Below, one piece after another: positions 20,336 through 31,354 of a DNA stretch of 64,000 nt. Position 1 is the stretch's first letter, and every line of letters starts with the position of its first letter. The notes under the pieces are model-generated. The model did no database searches and was not told the DNA's origin. It saw only the letters and a program-made list of their open reading frames with translations. Both the position numbers and the translations under genes were made by a program. Source of the stretch: Neodiprion pinetum (Eukaryota; Arthropoda; Insecta; Hymenoptera; Diprionidae); the NCBI RefSeq assembly GCF_021155775.2, contig NC_060234.1, positions 14,559,871 through 14,623,870 on the forward strand, written 5' to 3'.

Positions 20336-21034
20336 ACGGAATATTTCGATCAAAACTAAACTCGAGACGATCGGTTGAATAACCGCGGAGGAAATTGGTA
20401 AAATCTAAAAAACGTAGTGCATTGAAGTTATAACCCGTCGTTGCAGTCCGCGAGGCTGAAGCTTGGGGGGAATTGGTCTGTTTCACGGACGGTTGAAATG
20501 TAATCATCTCGGAGAAATGCAGTGACAGGCCAATTATTACATACTTATTCAGCTGTACCCTTTCATAATTGTATGAAACTTAGGCCAAAGGCTCTGTTTG
20601 CGATAAAAGATAGTGCTTCGACTCGGCACATTCATGTTTCTTTTCAATGAACATGGTGCGATCAATGAGCGCCCAGCATGATAGTTTTGAGAAGCATCCC
20701 CCCCCTCCCCTTAATTAGAGTCAAAATGTGAAATAATGTAATGTTGTTTCATTGAACGTCGGATTCATGTAGGAAAATATCTTAAATATCTTGATAGACG
20801 AAATCGAGTTTATTGGAAAATCACTAATGATCTGTTCAATTAACTAAATACCTCTAGACTCAAGTGACATACTCGGTCCAGGTGCCAATTATTATCTGAC
20901 CATTGAATGCTAACATACAACTGACGGGTAAATTCCCAGAGTTGGTAAATAATTGCAAAATTGTGACGAGTTACTTTCGGATATTGGGACCTTTAAAAGC
21001 CTCAGTTCAAAGCTGCATTAAAATTTTGTTTCAG
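20336..21034. other. Non-coding stretch; nothing recognised
   Basis: No convincing ORF, repeat boundary or RNA gene. It contains the probable upstream intron of the candidate exon at 21035. Confidence 0.4.
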
Positions 21035-21049
21035 TTACCCGTGTCACAA

Positions 21050-21162
21050 ATGAACACATCGCTAAATCACCGGTTTTCACTGTTCCGGACTTATTGGCTG
21101 GTGTGGGCGGTTCTCTTTCAAGCAGCTGTCCACGTTGACTCCCCTAGAGGATTTACTGCTAG
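21050..21162 (+). CDS. Candidate host exon encoding a signal peptide
   Basis: An acceptor (AAATTTTGTTTCAG, AG at 21033-21034) precedes a short 5' leader and the ATG at 21050. The 37 codons encode a hydrophilic start, then the hydrophobic core [15 protein letters not shown] and DSPRGF, and the exon ends CTAG with donor GTAAAG at 21163 (phase 2). This is the usual shape of a first coding exon of a secreted or membrane protein. No second exon is visible nearby; the gene may run to the right around or beyond the DIRS element. Splice signals are seen; the gene is inferred. Confidence 0.4.
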
Positions 21163-22029
21163 GTAAAGTATTGAATCAAATTGAAACTCTTGAGAAAGAT
21201 GTGATTACGATCGGGAACTTCGCATTCAATAAGCAATACTTATTTACCGAAAATCGTGTTGATTTTAATACGCCAAATTAGGAATCGAACAAAATCTACT
21301 GCGCCGTAATAGAGCTGATGTTGGGGAAGTTATTTTTTTCAGATTCGCATTAAATAAGATACTTCAGTGATATATTTGGAATCGAAACAAATAGAATAAC
21401 TCAACAAATAAGAGATAACAATCTTTGCGATAGTCCGTCTCACTATCTTTATGGATTGTAAGGATACCTAGCTCATAAGAACAAGCAGCTCATACGTGGC
21501 AAGTAGTATGAAAGGAGTGAAAACGTCCAAAGGACTTCTGCGATCGTGTTGATAACATTGTACACGATGAGATTCAAGCTGTACAAGGTTTGATCCAAAT
21601 GGATACAGAAATTGTGTGTGCAGAAAGTTCTCAGCCTGTTCGTAGATTAAAAAAAAAAAAAGAGAAAAAAACACACGCACACACAAACCGGGAAATCCTA
21701 GCTGATCCTCTTCGCGAGATTTCAATTTTTAATGATTTTTGAACATCAATCACTTCTTGCATTACCCAGGACCAACGCGACGAGGATGTGTGTAAAAGAA
21801 ATCTTGGAAATGTAGATCAATCGTAAAGATACATAAATTCTTTTGTCAACATTTCAGCCTTTGGTGTGAGCTCTTTTCAGGACACGCATTTATTCAAACA
21901 TCCATATAAAAAAAAAAAAAAAAAACAAAACGTGTGCAGTTCACACGTAGCCGAAGTGAAACTTTCAAAAACTAAACTGCGAAACAATGAGGAGAATGCA
22001 GTATCAGGAGTGAAATAATTATTTGTTTT
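21163..22029. other. Non-coding stretch; nothing recognised
   Basis: AT-rich with A-runs at 21650 and 21910. It could be intron sequence of the preceding candidate gene. Confidence 0.35.
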
Positions 22030-22200
22030 ATCGATAGTCGTTTCATTTCGTTTTATCGAGTTTCAAATCACTACTGTGCTGAAGAAGTTAAGTTTTCGGT
22101 ACATCGATAGTCGTTTTATTACGTTTCATCGAGTTTCAAATCACTCCCGTGCTGAAGAAGTTTTCACCAACAGCGCTAAAGAAGTTTTCACTTCAAATGA
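22030..22200. repeat. Short tandem duplication next to the DIRS element
   Basis: A unit of about 70 bp (ATCGATAGTCGTTT, CGAGTTTCAAATCACT, GTGCTGAAGAAGTT) occurs twice, followed by two shorter copies of GAAGAAGTTTTCAC. Confidence 0.8.
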
Positions 22201-22282
22201 TAATTTTAGCGAACCATTCCGTATAAAAACAGTGACGAACAAAGGAAACAATGCACTGACCTCGTACAAATTCAGACCACTG

Positions 22283-22405
22283 AATTGTATTTCGCGCCTC
22301 TTCCGATAGATCACGTTGTAGTTTCCCCTATCATGCCCGAATTACCACACGCTTCAAAGCCATCTAGGGACTTTTTGTCCTCGGTAGGTGGCGTCCTTAT
22401 ATTCT
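22283..22405. repeat. Left inverted terminal repeat of the DIRS element
   Basis: About 115 bp (CCTCTTCCGATAGATCACG through GGTGGCGTCCTTATATTCTC) whose reverse complement lies at 27846-27962 with few differences. Confidence 0.9.
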
Positions 22406-23177
22406 CATTCCTTTTTCGTGTGTCGAAAAAACCCACACGCACCGAAAATTGCTCTTGATAAAAAATTCGAAAAATGAGTGATAACAGTGAATCGTGAAAG
22501 GAAAACAGAGAGAGATGGTTGGAAAACAGGATTGCGAAATTAGAGGAACGATTCGCAAATGAAAAAAAAGCGTAAAAGTAAGTTATCTGTTTTTGGGTTA
22601 GAAAATCGCGTGGTGTGCCCACGTCGAGCAGGAATTCGGTCGAAAAATGGATATTTTCCGCCACCAGCCACTCCTGTAGGCCCTAACCTGCATGGAGAGA
22701 GTTTTTACTCGGCATTTTCACGGAGTAAAGATCTTATAGATCACTTTATCAGGCTCTTACCTATAAAGCAAGTACGTCTAACGTACTGGAGAAGCGGCCC
22801 CGTTAACACCACGGCTTGTCTTGATTATTAGGACACCGTCGTGATTCTGAGTCATCCGAAAGAGAATGACGGCACACCAGGAGACGTCACAATATCGAGA
22901 GGAGGTCTGAAAATCGATCGGACTATCCGAAGTTAGCGGTGACGATACCATCCGAGACGCGCTAGGGGTTAATACACCAGGCTCACCAAATCGAGAAAGG
23001 CTCGATAACGCATCTCGGGAGACACGTCTGGCTTCTTCTCACTCTCGTCCAGAAGCGCCGGAGAATGAGCTCATTATCGAGCCACAGATTCTTGAAGTAA
23101 TGGGAAAAAGAATTCTGGAGGATCGCATATTAGATCAAGGGATATCTAACGAGATGGTAATAAGGTGAAAAGAGATT

Positions 23178-23846
23178 TTGAAAAAATGCCTCCCTACAGA
23201 GGACAGAGAAAAAATCGTAAAAAAGTATCCGCTGCCCGAGAACGCGACGTGTATCGACTCACCCTTGGTCAATCCAGAGGTTAAAGCTGTCGTGTCAGAA
23301 ACAATTATCAAGAGACACGAGAAAATTACTTTGAAACAAGTAGAAATCGCGGCTTGTCTTGCAGCAATTGGAAAAATGTTTCAAAACATTTTGATCGATA
23401 AATACGAGAAACTCATCTTGTTAGAACGCTTGAGTGATGCAGGCAGGCTCCTCGCGGACCTACAGCATGACGAATCATCGATTCGAAACAGTTTGATTTT
23501 GGCAAATTTAAACATTTCGTCTGAAGACGTTTTGGTCTCGGCAATAGCAGACGAATTTCTATTTGGAAAAGGTCTCGAGGAAAAGGTGAAGGCAGCAAAA
23601 GCCCTGGAAAATGCGTCGCGAGAATTAAAGTCAAATCGAACAGCTTTAGCATCAAAGGGTCCAAAAAACGCGAAGGTCCTGCCTCGTCGACCTACGGGAA
23701 ATTATTATCCGCGGTCAACGGAGTCAGGCGGGAAAAAATACCCACATGTAACGAAGAGTCAGAACAACTCATCGAGACAGAGGTACAACCATCGCCGCGA
23801 CGATCCCAGACGGAAAACGGACAGTCGCCCGTATAGGATGCGTTAG
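23178..23846 (+). CDS. DIRS Gag-like protein
   Basis: 222 residues; the true start may lie upstream, since similar coding appears before 23178 in other frames. The first two thirds are helical and charged (KQVEIAACLAAIGKMFQN, LSDAGRLLADLQHDES); the tail is basic and Arg/Ser/Tyr-rich (RPTGNYYPRSTESGGKKYP), suiting RNA binding. The position directly before the RT and the general composition fit DIRS Gag; sequence identity alone would not establish it. The stop is only 9 bp before the RT-bearing frame begins. Confidence 0.6.
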   Translation: MKKCLPTEDREKIVKKYPLPENATCIDSPLVNPEVKAVVSETIIKRHEKITLKQVEIAACLAAIGKMFQNILIDKYEKLILLERLSDAGRLLADLQHDESSIRNSLILANLNISSEDVLVSAIADEFLFGKGLEEKVKAAKALENASRELKSNRTALASKGPKNAKVLPRRPTGNYYPRSTESGGKKYPHVTKSQNNSSRQRYNHRRDDPRRKTDSRPYRMR

Positions 23847-23854
23847 CAATACCG

Positions 23855-25589
23855 GTGAGTAATATAGGAGGCATACTGCGTTTTTTCAAACATGAATGGG
23901 AAGCTGTAACATCAGATCGACGGATATTATCGTTGATTACCGCATATAAAATCCCCTTTTGGAAAAAACCTCGCCAAACAACGGCTCCGAAAAATCGACC
24001 ATTCTCAGCAGCGGAGGGCTCGACGATTGAAAAATTAATACGTGAGTTAGTCGAGAAGGGAGCTATCCAATCGTGCGAACCCGATGCTGAGCAGTTTTTG
24101 TCCGATATTTTTGCGGTTCCGAAGTCAGGTGGAGGCCATCAATTGGTTCTTAACTCGAAAAAATTAAAAAACTTCGTGCGTACCGAACACTTTAAGTTAG
24201 AGGACCGCAGGAGGGCTATAAATTTGATAAAGGAAGGCTGTTTTTTAGCGACCATAGACCTGAAGGATGCTTACCATGCCATCCCAGTGTAAAAAATGTA
24301 TAGAAAATACTTGAGGTTACAATTTAACGGTAAACTCTTCGAATTTACGTGTTTACCATTCGGTCTATCAACCGCTCCGTACGTCTTCACAAAGGTTATG
24401 AAACCAATAGTCGCGTATTTGCGTAGTAGAGGATTTATATCTGTAATTTATCTAGATGACATTTCAGTCATGGGACAATCTTTTGTAATTTGTCAAAAAA
24501 ATATTCGAACCTCGAGTCTTCTCATGGAAAAGTTGGGATTTGTAATTAATTTTGAGAAATCTCAAACTATACCTTCGCAAAGGTGTAAGTACCTAGGGTT
24601 TTCATTTGATTGCGATAAAATGCTCCTTCAGTAGCCGAATGATAAAAAGGAAAAGGTGAAGCAGCTGGTCCAAAAATTTCAAAAAACTGAAAAGTGTAAA
24701 ATTCGAGAATATTCCAGGTTTGTAGGTACAGTGGTAGCACGTTGTCCAGCGGTTCCTTACGGTTTTGCTCATACGAAATTATTCGAGCGAGCTCGTCACT
24801 CAGCCTTGCAACAAAATGATAAATCTTTTGACAGTCATATGATGATAGGTCGAGAGTTGCGAAAGGATTTCTATTGGTGGGGAAAAGCGATGGGAATGGC
24901 TCGGAATTCAATAAGATCCCCAAGGTTTTGTTTAGAAATTCACAGCGTCGCATCTATGTCTGGATGGGGGGCAGTATGCGGAAGTCAGAGATCTCACGGA
25001 TTTTGGAATGCGGAGGAGCAGAAACTGCACATAAATTTTTTGGAATTAACGCAGCGTATTTTGCTCTAAATGCTTCGCCGATCATTTGCGAAATTGCGAT
25101 ATTTTATTGAGAATGGACAATACGACGGCGATCGCTTACGTGAACCGGATGGGTGGAACGCGTGCCGAGAGCCTTAGTAATTTAGCAAGGTCGATTTGGG
25201 GATGGTGCGAGAAAAGGGAGTTAAATATAGTTGCCTCGTACATCGGCACGAGAGAAAACGCGGAGGCAGATTTCGAATCGCGAAAATTAGAAAAAGAAAC
25301 GGAATGCGCTCTAGTGGAATGGGCATTCGATAGAGTTAGTAGTGCATTAGGAATCCCCGATGTCGATCTATTTGCATCTCGTACAAATACTAAGTGTAAT
25401 AACTATATTTCGTGGTACCGCGACCCAGAGTCTATGGCAATCGATGCATTTACGATACCTTGGACGAATTTCGAGCTCGCGTACGCATTTTCACCATTTG
25501 CAGTCATCCCAAAGATATTCAGAAAAATCGAGGACGAAAGAGCAACGGTTATTGTTGTTGTACCAAAATGGCTAACACAACCATGGTAG
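23855..25589 (+). pseudogene. DIRS reverse transcriptase / RNase H
   Basis: RT blocks: FAVPKSGGGHQLVLNSKKL, CFLATIDLKDAYHAIPV (first catalytic Asp), LPFGLSTAPYVFTKVM and VIYLDDISVMG (catalytic LDD). In-frame stops follow HAIPV (24290) and CDKMLLQ (24632). The RNase H region follows with SVASMSGWGAVCG and, after a frameshift, LRMDNTTAIAYVNRMGGTRA and the tail IPDVDLFASRTNTKC, WYRDPESMAIDAFTIPW, typical of DIRS RT-RH polyproteins. The enzyme would copy the element RNA into a circle in concert with the internal complementary region. Dead because of the stops. Confidence 0.9.
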
Positions 25590-25681
25590 CCTTTGTACCG
25601 AGCCTTACTAGTTAAAAAATCGATAGTCTTACATCCGGATAAAAATTTGTTATTATCCTCTGACAGACAACCTCATCCGCT

Positions 25682-27238
25682 TTGGCGAAACCTTACCCTG
25701 GAGGTAGGGAAGTAATCCGGAAGGCCTTCCAGCTAAAAAACATTCCTGAGGAGTCACTGGATCTTCTGACGGCATCACTTTGTTCGTCATCAATAAAGCA
25801 ATACGACAGTAGTTCACGAAAATGGTGGAATTTCTGTGAGAAATTGAAGATCGATCCATACAAGCCGTCAATACACCAAATAATAACACTCCTCACCCAG
25901 GAGTTCAACGGAGGATCCTCTCATGGTTCGCTAAATTCGTTACACGGAAAAAAAAATTCAGCTCGTGGAACTAAATATTAGATAGTTACTTGTAAACAGT
26001 TCGTCGAACTAAACGTTCTGTTATTGGAAGAGCACTGCATGGTTCGTATAACTGACTGTTAGTCAGCTGTCATAGCTGTACGTTGTTCAGCTCTCTCAGC
26101 TAAACAGCTTCGTTCGAAGAGCTAGACCAGAATTTTTCGGCTCCGCTCACAGCGCTTATTATTAAATAGTACAATTATATTGCTATTAGTATTATTTTTC
26201 ATCATTATTATCATTATTTATTCAGTGTCATTTACATATTTGAATGGACTATTTAAACAATTATCTATCAACTGTATTTAAATCATACTCATGAAATTTG
26301 AAGGTTATGAAATATGTCAACGCACCAGAGCACAGCGCAACTTACAGCTCTTAGAGCAAAACCATTCAGCTGTGAGAGCTGAACAACTTGCAGCTATCAG
26401 AGCTGACTAATATATAGTTGCTGTAACTACAAGATAGACCGTAGAGTGCGTATAGTTACTGGAGCTGTAGAATACAGCTCGCCGAACAGAATTTTTTTTT
26501 CCGTGTACGCTCCGCGATCTCGCTAGTCATAGGCCCACACGTGGGTCAGAATCTTTATGTTGAACGGCTTTTCAAAGGAATCTCGGAACTTCGTCCTTCA
26601 AGACCAAGATATGAACAAACCTGGGACCCAAAGATGGTTCTAGACCATTTAAATTCCCTGGGAGAAAATAAGCAATTAGCCTTGGACGTTTTAACTGGAA
26701 AGCTTGCCACACTCCTCGCTCTAGTTTCCGGTCAACGAATGCAAACTCTGTCCCTGATAAAATTGCAGTTCATCTAGAAAAGATCAGACGGGATACAGAT
26801 CAAAATTCCAGACAGGGTAAAAACATCGGGACGTAATAGAGCGCAACCACTACTAGTTTTACCAAAATATGTAAATGACAAAAAAGTATGTGTGGTAACA
26901 ACGCTTGAAAACTATGTATAGAAAGAACGAAATGATTATGAGGACATTCCGAGTCCCTCTTCGTTACATTGAAAAAACCTCATCGTCAAGTCTCCGCTCA
27001 AACGCTGGCGAATTAGGTGAAGAAAATGTTGATGGACAGCGGCGTCGATACAAGCATTTTCTCAGCGCATAGTACGCGTCACGCATCGTCGTCAGCGGCA
27101 AAACGAAAAGGTGTTGGGATTGACAGTATTAGAAGAGCGGCAGGTTGGACAGACAGTTCAAAAACATTCGCACGATTTTACGACCTTCCAATCGTTTCGG
27201 AACGTTCCGCGTTGGCAAAAGCAATTTTAGACGAATAA
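25682..27238 (+). pseudogene. DIRS tyrosine recombinase, interrupted
   Basis: The N-terminal core-binding part (SSIKQYDSSSRKWWNFCEKL) is interrupted by the MITE at 25943-26505. The catalytic domain resumes with LATLLALVSGQRMQTLSLI (Arg I), then after stops at 26776 and beyond SAHSTRHASSS (His-x-x-Arg) and FARFYDLPI (Tyr nucleophile). All four RHRY residues are legible. It would integrate the circular DNA by strand exchange. Stops within 26776-27010 and the MITE inactivate it. 27017-27238 is one intact frame containing HxxR and Tyr. Confidence 0.88.
25943..26505. mobile_element. TA-flanked MITE with CACGGAAAAAAAAATTC termini
   Basis: 563 bp. Inverted ends CACGGAAAAAAAAATTC/CCGTG with TA at 25941-25942 and 26506-26507. 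Removing the element and one TA restores a continuous reading frame in the recombinase, which proves the boundaries. The TA duplication points to mobilisation by a Tc1/mariner-type transposase. The interior is rich in CAGCTG-like palindromes. Confidence 0.9.
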
Positions 27239-27268
27239 AAAAAAAAAAAAGAAAAGAACCCAATGGGA

Positions 27269-27480
27269 TATGTAATAAGGATTTATGTTTTGGTTTAGCC
27301 TTCTTGCAAGGAAGGAATTCTTTGACATTTCATAAAATGGTTAATTTTGTTTTTTTTCTCTAAAGAAATATTTCGTTTGGTTGTCAAAAGCTCCTATGAA
27401 ATATGTAATAAGAATTTTTATTTTAGTTCGACCTTTCTGCAATGAAAGGATTTTCAGTTCGTTTTTTATAAATGGTCGAA
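27269..27480. repeat. About 132-bp imperfect tandem repeat in the DIRS 3' region
   Basis: Two units starting TATGTAATAAGGATTTATG (27269) and TATGTAATAAGAATTTTTA (27401), each followed by a TTCTGCAA/CTTGCAAGGAAGGA-like segment. Non-coding. Confidence 0.7.
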
Positions 27481-27654
27481 TTTGACTTGTGTCTCTGGAA
27501 TGACACGTTTTGTTTAATATTCACAATGTAGCTTATGTGTTTTATTTTGTTCCTATGAGATAAACAATAAAATACAATTTTCATTGCTTTATCGTGATAC
27601 TCTAAGTGGAACTCATTGATCATAATTGCCGTGCATAACTTTAAACATCTACAA

Positions 27655-27772
27655 CGTGATCGATCGGAAGAGGCACGAAATACAATTATACGATTAAACG
27701 AATTCACCTGTAAGTGAAGTTCGATCGTATTGTATGGAGTGCCTCTTCCGATAGATCACAACCCACCCAACA
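27655..27772. repeat. DIRS internal complementary region
   Basis: The first half is the reverse complement of the left end (from AATTGTATTTCG) and the second half is the reverse complement of the right end (through TCGTATAATT), joined over the shared AATT. This lets the cDNA ends be aligned for circle formation. Confidence 0.9.
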
Positions 27773-27845
27773 TTATATTATAAATTGAAAATTCAACCCT
27801 CGTTGTCGGGACGACAATTTTCCATGATCACGGCAACACTTTAAA

Positions 27846-28019
27846 ATAATGAGAATATAAGGACGCCACCTACTGAGGAGAAAAAGTCCCTAGATGCCTT
27901 TGAAGCGTGTGGTAATTCGGGCATGATAGGGGAAACTACAACGTGATCTATCGGAAGAGGCGCTCCATACAATTACGATCGAACTTCACTTACAGGTAAG
28001 TTCGTTTAATCGTATAATT
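27846..28019. repeat. Right inverted terminal repeat of the DIRS element
   Basis: 27846-27962 is the reverse complement of 22287-22405; 27963-28019 is the unique right extension that is mirrored in the internal complementary region. Confidence 0.9.
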
Positions 28020-30180
28020 CTACATAATATCTGAACAAGCGCAGCCTATGCGTATCTAAATCAAGAAGCGGTGAGAAAGAGATCGGTGTGTTTGAAGTTG
28101 GTACGCTCTCGTCGCATGTATACCGACTTCCAATGAGTATCTTGCGTAAAAAATTCGACTACCAGGCCAGAACTGTGAACGACGTGGTGGTTACGGTTAT
28201 GTACACTGAACTCTGATATTATATAGAGTTCAGTGGGCTTCACCTGATCTCTACCCACTGATCAGTGTTCTCCAACTGATATATTGATATACAAATAAAT
28301 GAAAACACTAAAATCGACAGAAAATCAAGCCGAAACAATCTTCTGTACGAAAATGTAATTGTGTTCTCAATCAGTTTTTACCAAACAGGATCAATCTATA
28401 TCTATATGAAAATGTAGTCAACTTCTCAATTAATTTTTATATACGTTATATCTTCTACATATTATGATACATTCATGTTTATCAGAATTCATTGTATGAT
28501 TCACGCCCTCATGTTTACATATTTTATACACTATTTTAACCGCTTTTACCACGATAAGAATTTATTTTTTATATATCATTCAATTTACATTCGATTAAGA
28601 CCAATAAATAAGAACGGAAAATTAAGAATATTTTAGTATCTGTGTATACCCTTACCCTTAGGGTATGCTTAGGACTAACTGTCAAAATCTCAGCAGACCG
28701 ATGTTTGTGCTGAGTCAGTAGATATACTGTGCGCCGAGTGCATACCAACTTCGACCACAAGTGTCTCTGCCTGCCGCATTCAGTATTATATTCAGTTTCA
28801 GTATTATATGGAATTTAGTGATTCAGACCATGATTAGTGAAGATTCAAATTTTTACGCTTGACACATTGGCAATTAGCGATGACCACTAAATAGTAATAA
28901 TAATCGATTAATCAAGTCCAAAAAAAAAAATAATCGATCAAGACTCAATTAAATCGGTTAAAATGAATCGATTACTTCGTATTTTTTAGAAACGGTGCAT
29001 TTGAAACGTCGTAGATTTTAGTACGTAGTCTTAATAAGGGAAACTTTTTTTAATAATTTGCAGGTGCATTCAAAATATTTATCAATTTCAGCTAAGAATA
29101 TTCATTCATCTTTCACTAATTATATCAAATACCTACAAATTGTGTAGTGATATTAGTAAAGAAAGTCTACTCCAGAGAAACTCTAATCCAATTTTTTGGA
29201 TACAAACTTTCATTGTCGGAAATAGGAGCAAAAAAAAATTAGGAAAAGAATTAAAAAATTTGGTCGACGATTTCTCTGAAATCTGTGCTCATCGCACCGC
29301 ACTTTGATGGGTTGAATGGTTAACTATCAATTCCTTTTCGTTATAAAACAGCCGGTCTAAATCGGGAAAGTCACACTTAGGGGGCTTTCCTTGTCAGCTC
29401 AATCTATTTGTAAATACTATACTTGTAGAATTCGATTTTGGCCGACAGGATTTCGAGCGTAGAATTTTAGCCCTTCGAAAGTTTTGATTGTAAAGACCTT
29501 GATACTTTTCATATCATAGTCACTTACGTTGACAATGATCAGGAATTGATGGTGAAAAACGCACTGGTACTTCCACTAACAAGGAACCCTAGGTGGGTCG
29601 CCCCTCAGATTTTGATCTAGTTCATATAGGTAATAGTGCATCGAAAACTAAGAAACACGTGAATTGTTTTTATCTGCTAATAGACGGTTTAGAGGGGTGA
29701 AAATGGCCCCCAAAGATGTGTACCCGATGGGGTGGCTGTTGAAAGCGCTTGATGTATATAAATGAAACCAACATTGAAACGTTTCTATTGATAAACCATT
29801 GAGAATGCACCCCAGACTCTAGGGGGTGTCTGTTTGAGGTGTGAACAACCAATGAATTAATTTTTGAAGTGAAAACTTCTTTAGCGGCGCTTGGCACTTT
29901 TATAGATGGGTACAAAATGTTAAATTCGCGTCAGATTCGTAGCGCGTCAGATCCGTAGCCTGATCGGAAAAACGTAAGACGGATGGTGAGGGGGTAATAT
30001 CCCCCTCTCTTTCTACCGTACAGCAAAAATGTATGCCTGCTCCGTCTGTCTCGTTTAAATGGCGCTGGGCGCCTGCGCGTGTGTGTTTGTACTACAGCCT
30101 GCTACGCACATCCCCAGATGGTGACTGCTGATGTGTCAATCGTTTGTATACTTGTGAAATTCGTGTATATAAAGTGCTTA
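28020..30180. other. AT-rich intergenic stretch; nothing recognised
   Basis: Only short ORFs without domains; no terminal repeats or RNA genes detected. A segment near 29870-29895 (AAGTGAAAACTTCTTTAGCG) mirrors GCTAAAGAAGTTTTCACTTC at 22178-22198 in inverted orientation, so an old dispersed repeat may be present. Confidence 0.4.
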
Positions 30181-30190
30181 AAAGATGTAA

Positions 30191-30682
30191 ATGGAAGAAA
30201 GTGCATTTATTAACGAAAAAAGGGACGAAGAAATATCGAAAGAAAATAAGTGAGTACTTTATAAGAATATACATATGTACCTACACATTATATGTAGATG
30301 TAATATTTGTAATATGTTGATACTTTATAGCGCTAACCTATATATACGCGTGACAAATTTTAGCGACATATTTGAGGAAAATTGTTTCTTTTTTAATAAT
30401 ACATTGAAACAATGCGTGCGTGACTCATTGGTTCTTGATATTAGGAGTATCAATTGTGATACTGACCACATTGGCTTATCCAGTGCTTTGCTAATCGAGT
30501 GCAAAAACGTATATTACGTACGAAATCATAAAAAATACGATACAAAACAAATAATTTCAAATAAAAATAAATGAAATAAAATAATAATAAATAATCTTCG
30601 TTTTTCAGAAGAACAAAATAAAAACGGAATAAAAATCGGAAATATCAATGTGCATGGCGTCAATGTAGAAAAAATTAAAAAA
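30191..30682 (+). CDS. Possible small three-exon gene, unrecognised
   Basis: An ATG at 30191 opens MEESAFINEKRDEEISKE and meets GTGAGT at about 30249. A TTTTAG acceptor at 30359-30364 precedes DIFEENCFFFNNTLKQCVRD and on to IECKNVYYV, with a possible donor near 30520. TTTTTCAG at 30602-30609 precedes a last frame ending at TAA near 30682. Each signal is weak alone, and no family is recognised. It may be a decayed host or transposon gene, or chance. Confidence 0.2.
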
Positions 30683-31354
30683 TAAAGATTCGAAGGAAGA
30701 AAAAGAAGAAGAAAAAAGAAAAAGACATCGTGAAAATCAAAGGGCATATTATTCATGTAATATAAATTGTCATGTTTGTCTACGATAGCGCAAGAAATGA
30801 ATATTGTATTTCACCACATAAGTGATAGTACTTTTATACTGATAAATAAAACATTTCGTGCGAAATTATTCCCTAACCATTCCAACATATTCAAAAATGC
30901 ACAACGTTGATGTTTAAGCTTTCACTTCTGCCGGCACTCCCGGAGTGCAACCCATCCTTTTTTTTTTTTTTTCATACCGTAAATACTATATTTGCTCTGC
31001 TTCGGAGAAAACCGATTGCATTTTGTAGAGTTTTCAAGACTAACCGACACATATTTCGCGATATTTTCAAAAAAGTCTCTTTAAAGTAGTTCTGGAGGTA
31101 CACGTATCAGCCAAAAGTTTCGACCGCAGCGTGCAGTAAAACCCAAGTCTTATATGATGCCGTCGGTTAAGAACTTTTGACAGAGTTAGTACACTCTGTG
31201 TGTCCTACACAATCACACCTCATGCATGGATAGGTCCCCTACACGCATAGAGCGCGGCGCTGTAATCGTGGCAACAGCGCAATTCTCTTATATATTTGTA
31301 GCTTCCACCGTGTATCAGTGTTTTACGAAATATTTTTAACAAAAGAGTGTGAAA

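Larger units (their letters stand above)
22283..28019 (+). mobile_element. DIRS-type tyrosine-recombinase retrotransposon
   Basis: 5.7 kb including a 563-bp MITE. The order is Gag-like ORF, RT/RNase H, tyrosine recombinase. The termini are inverted (22287-22405 against 27846-27962), and an internal complementary region (27655-27772) matches both ends joined, exactly the DIRS plan used to make a circular intermediate. Both ends carry AATT (22283-22286 and 28016-28019), the same tetranucleotide found at the joint in the internal region. Several stops interrupt RT and recombinase, so it is not autonomous. Confidence 0.9.
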
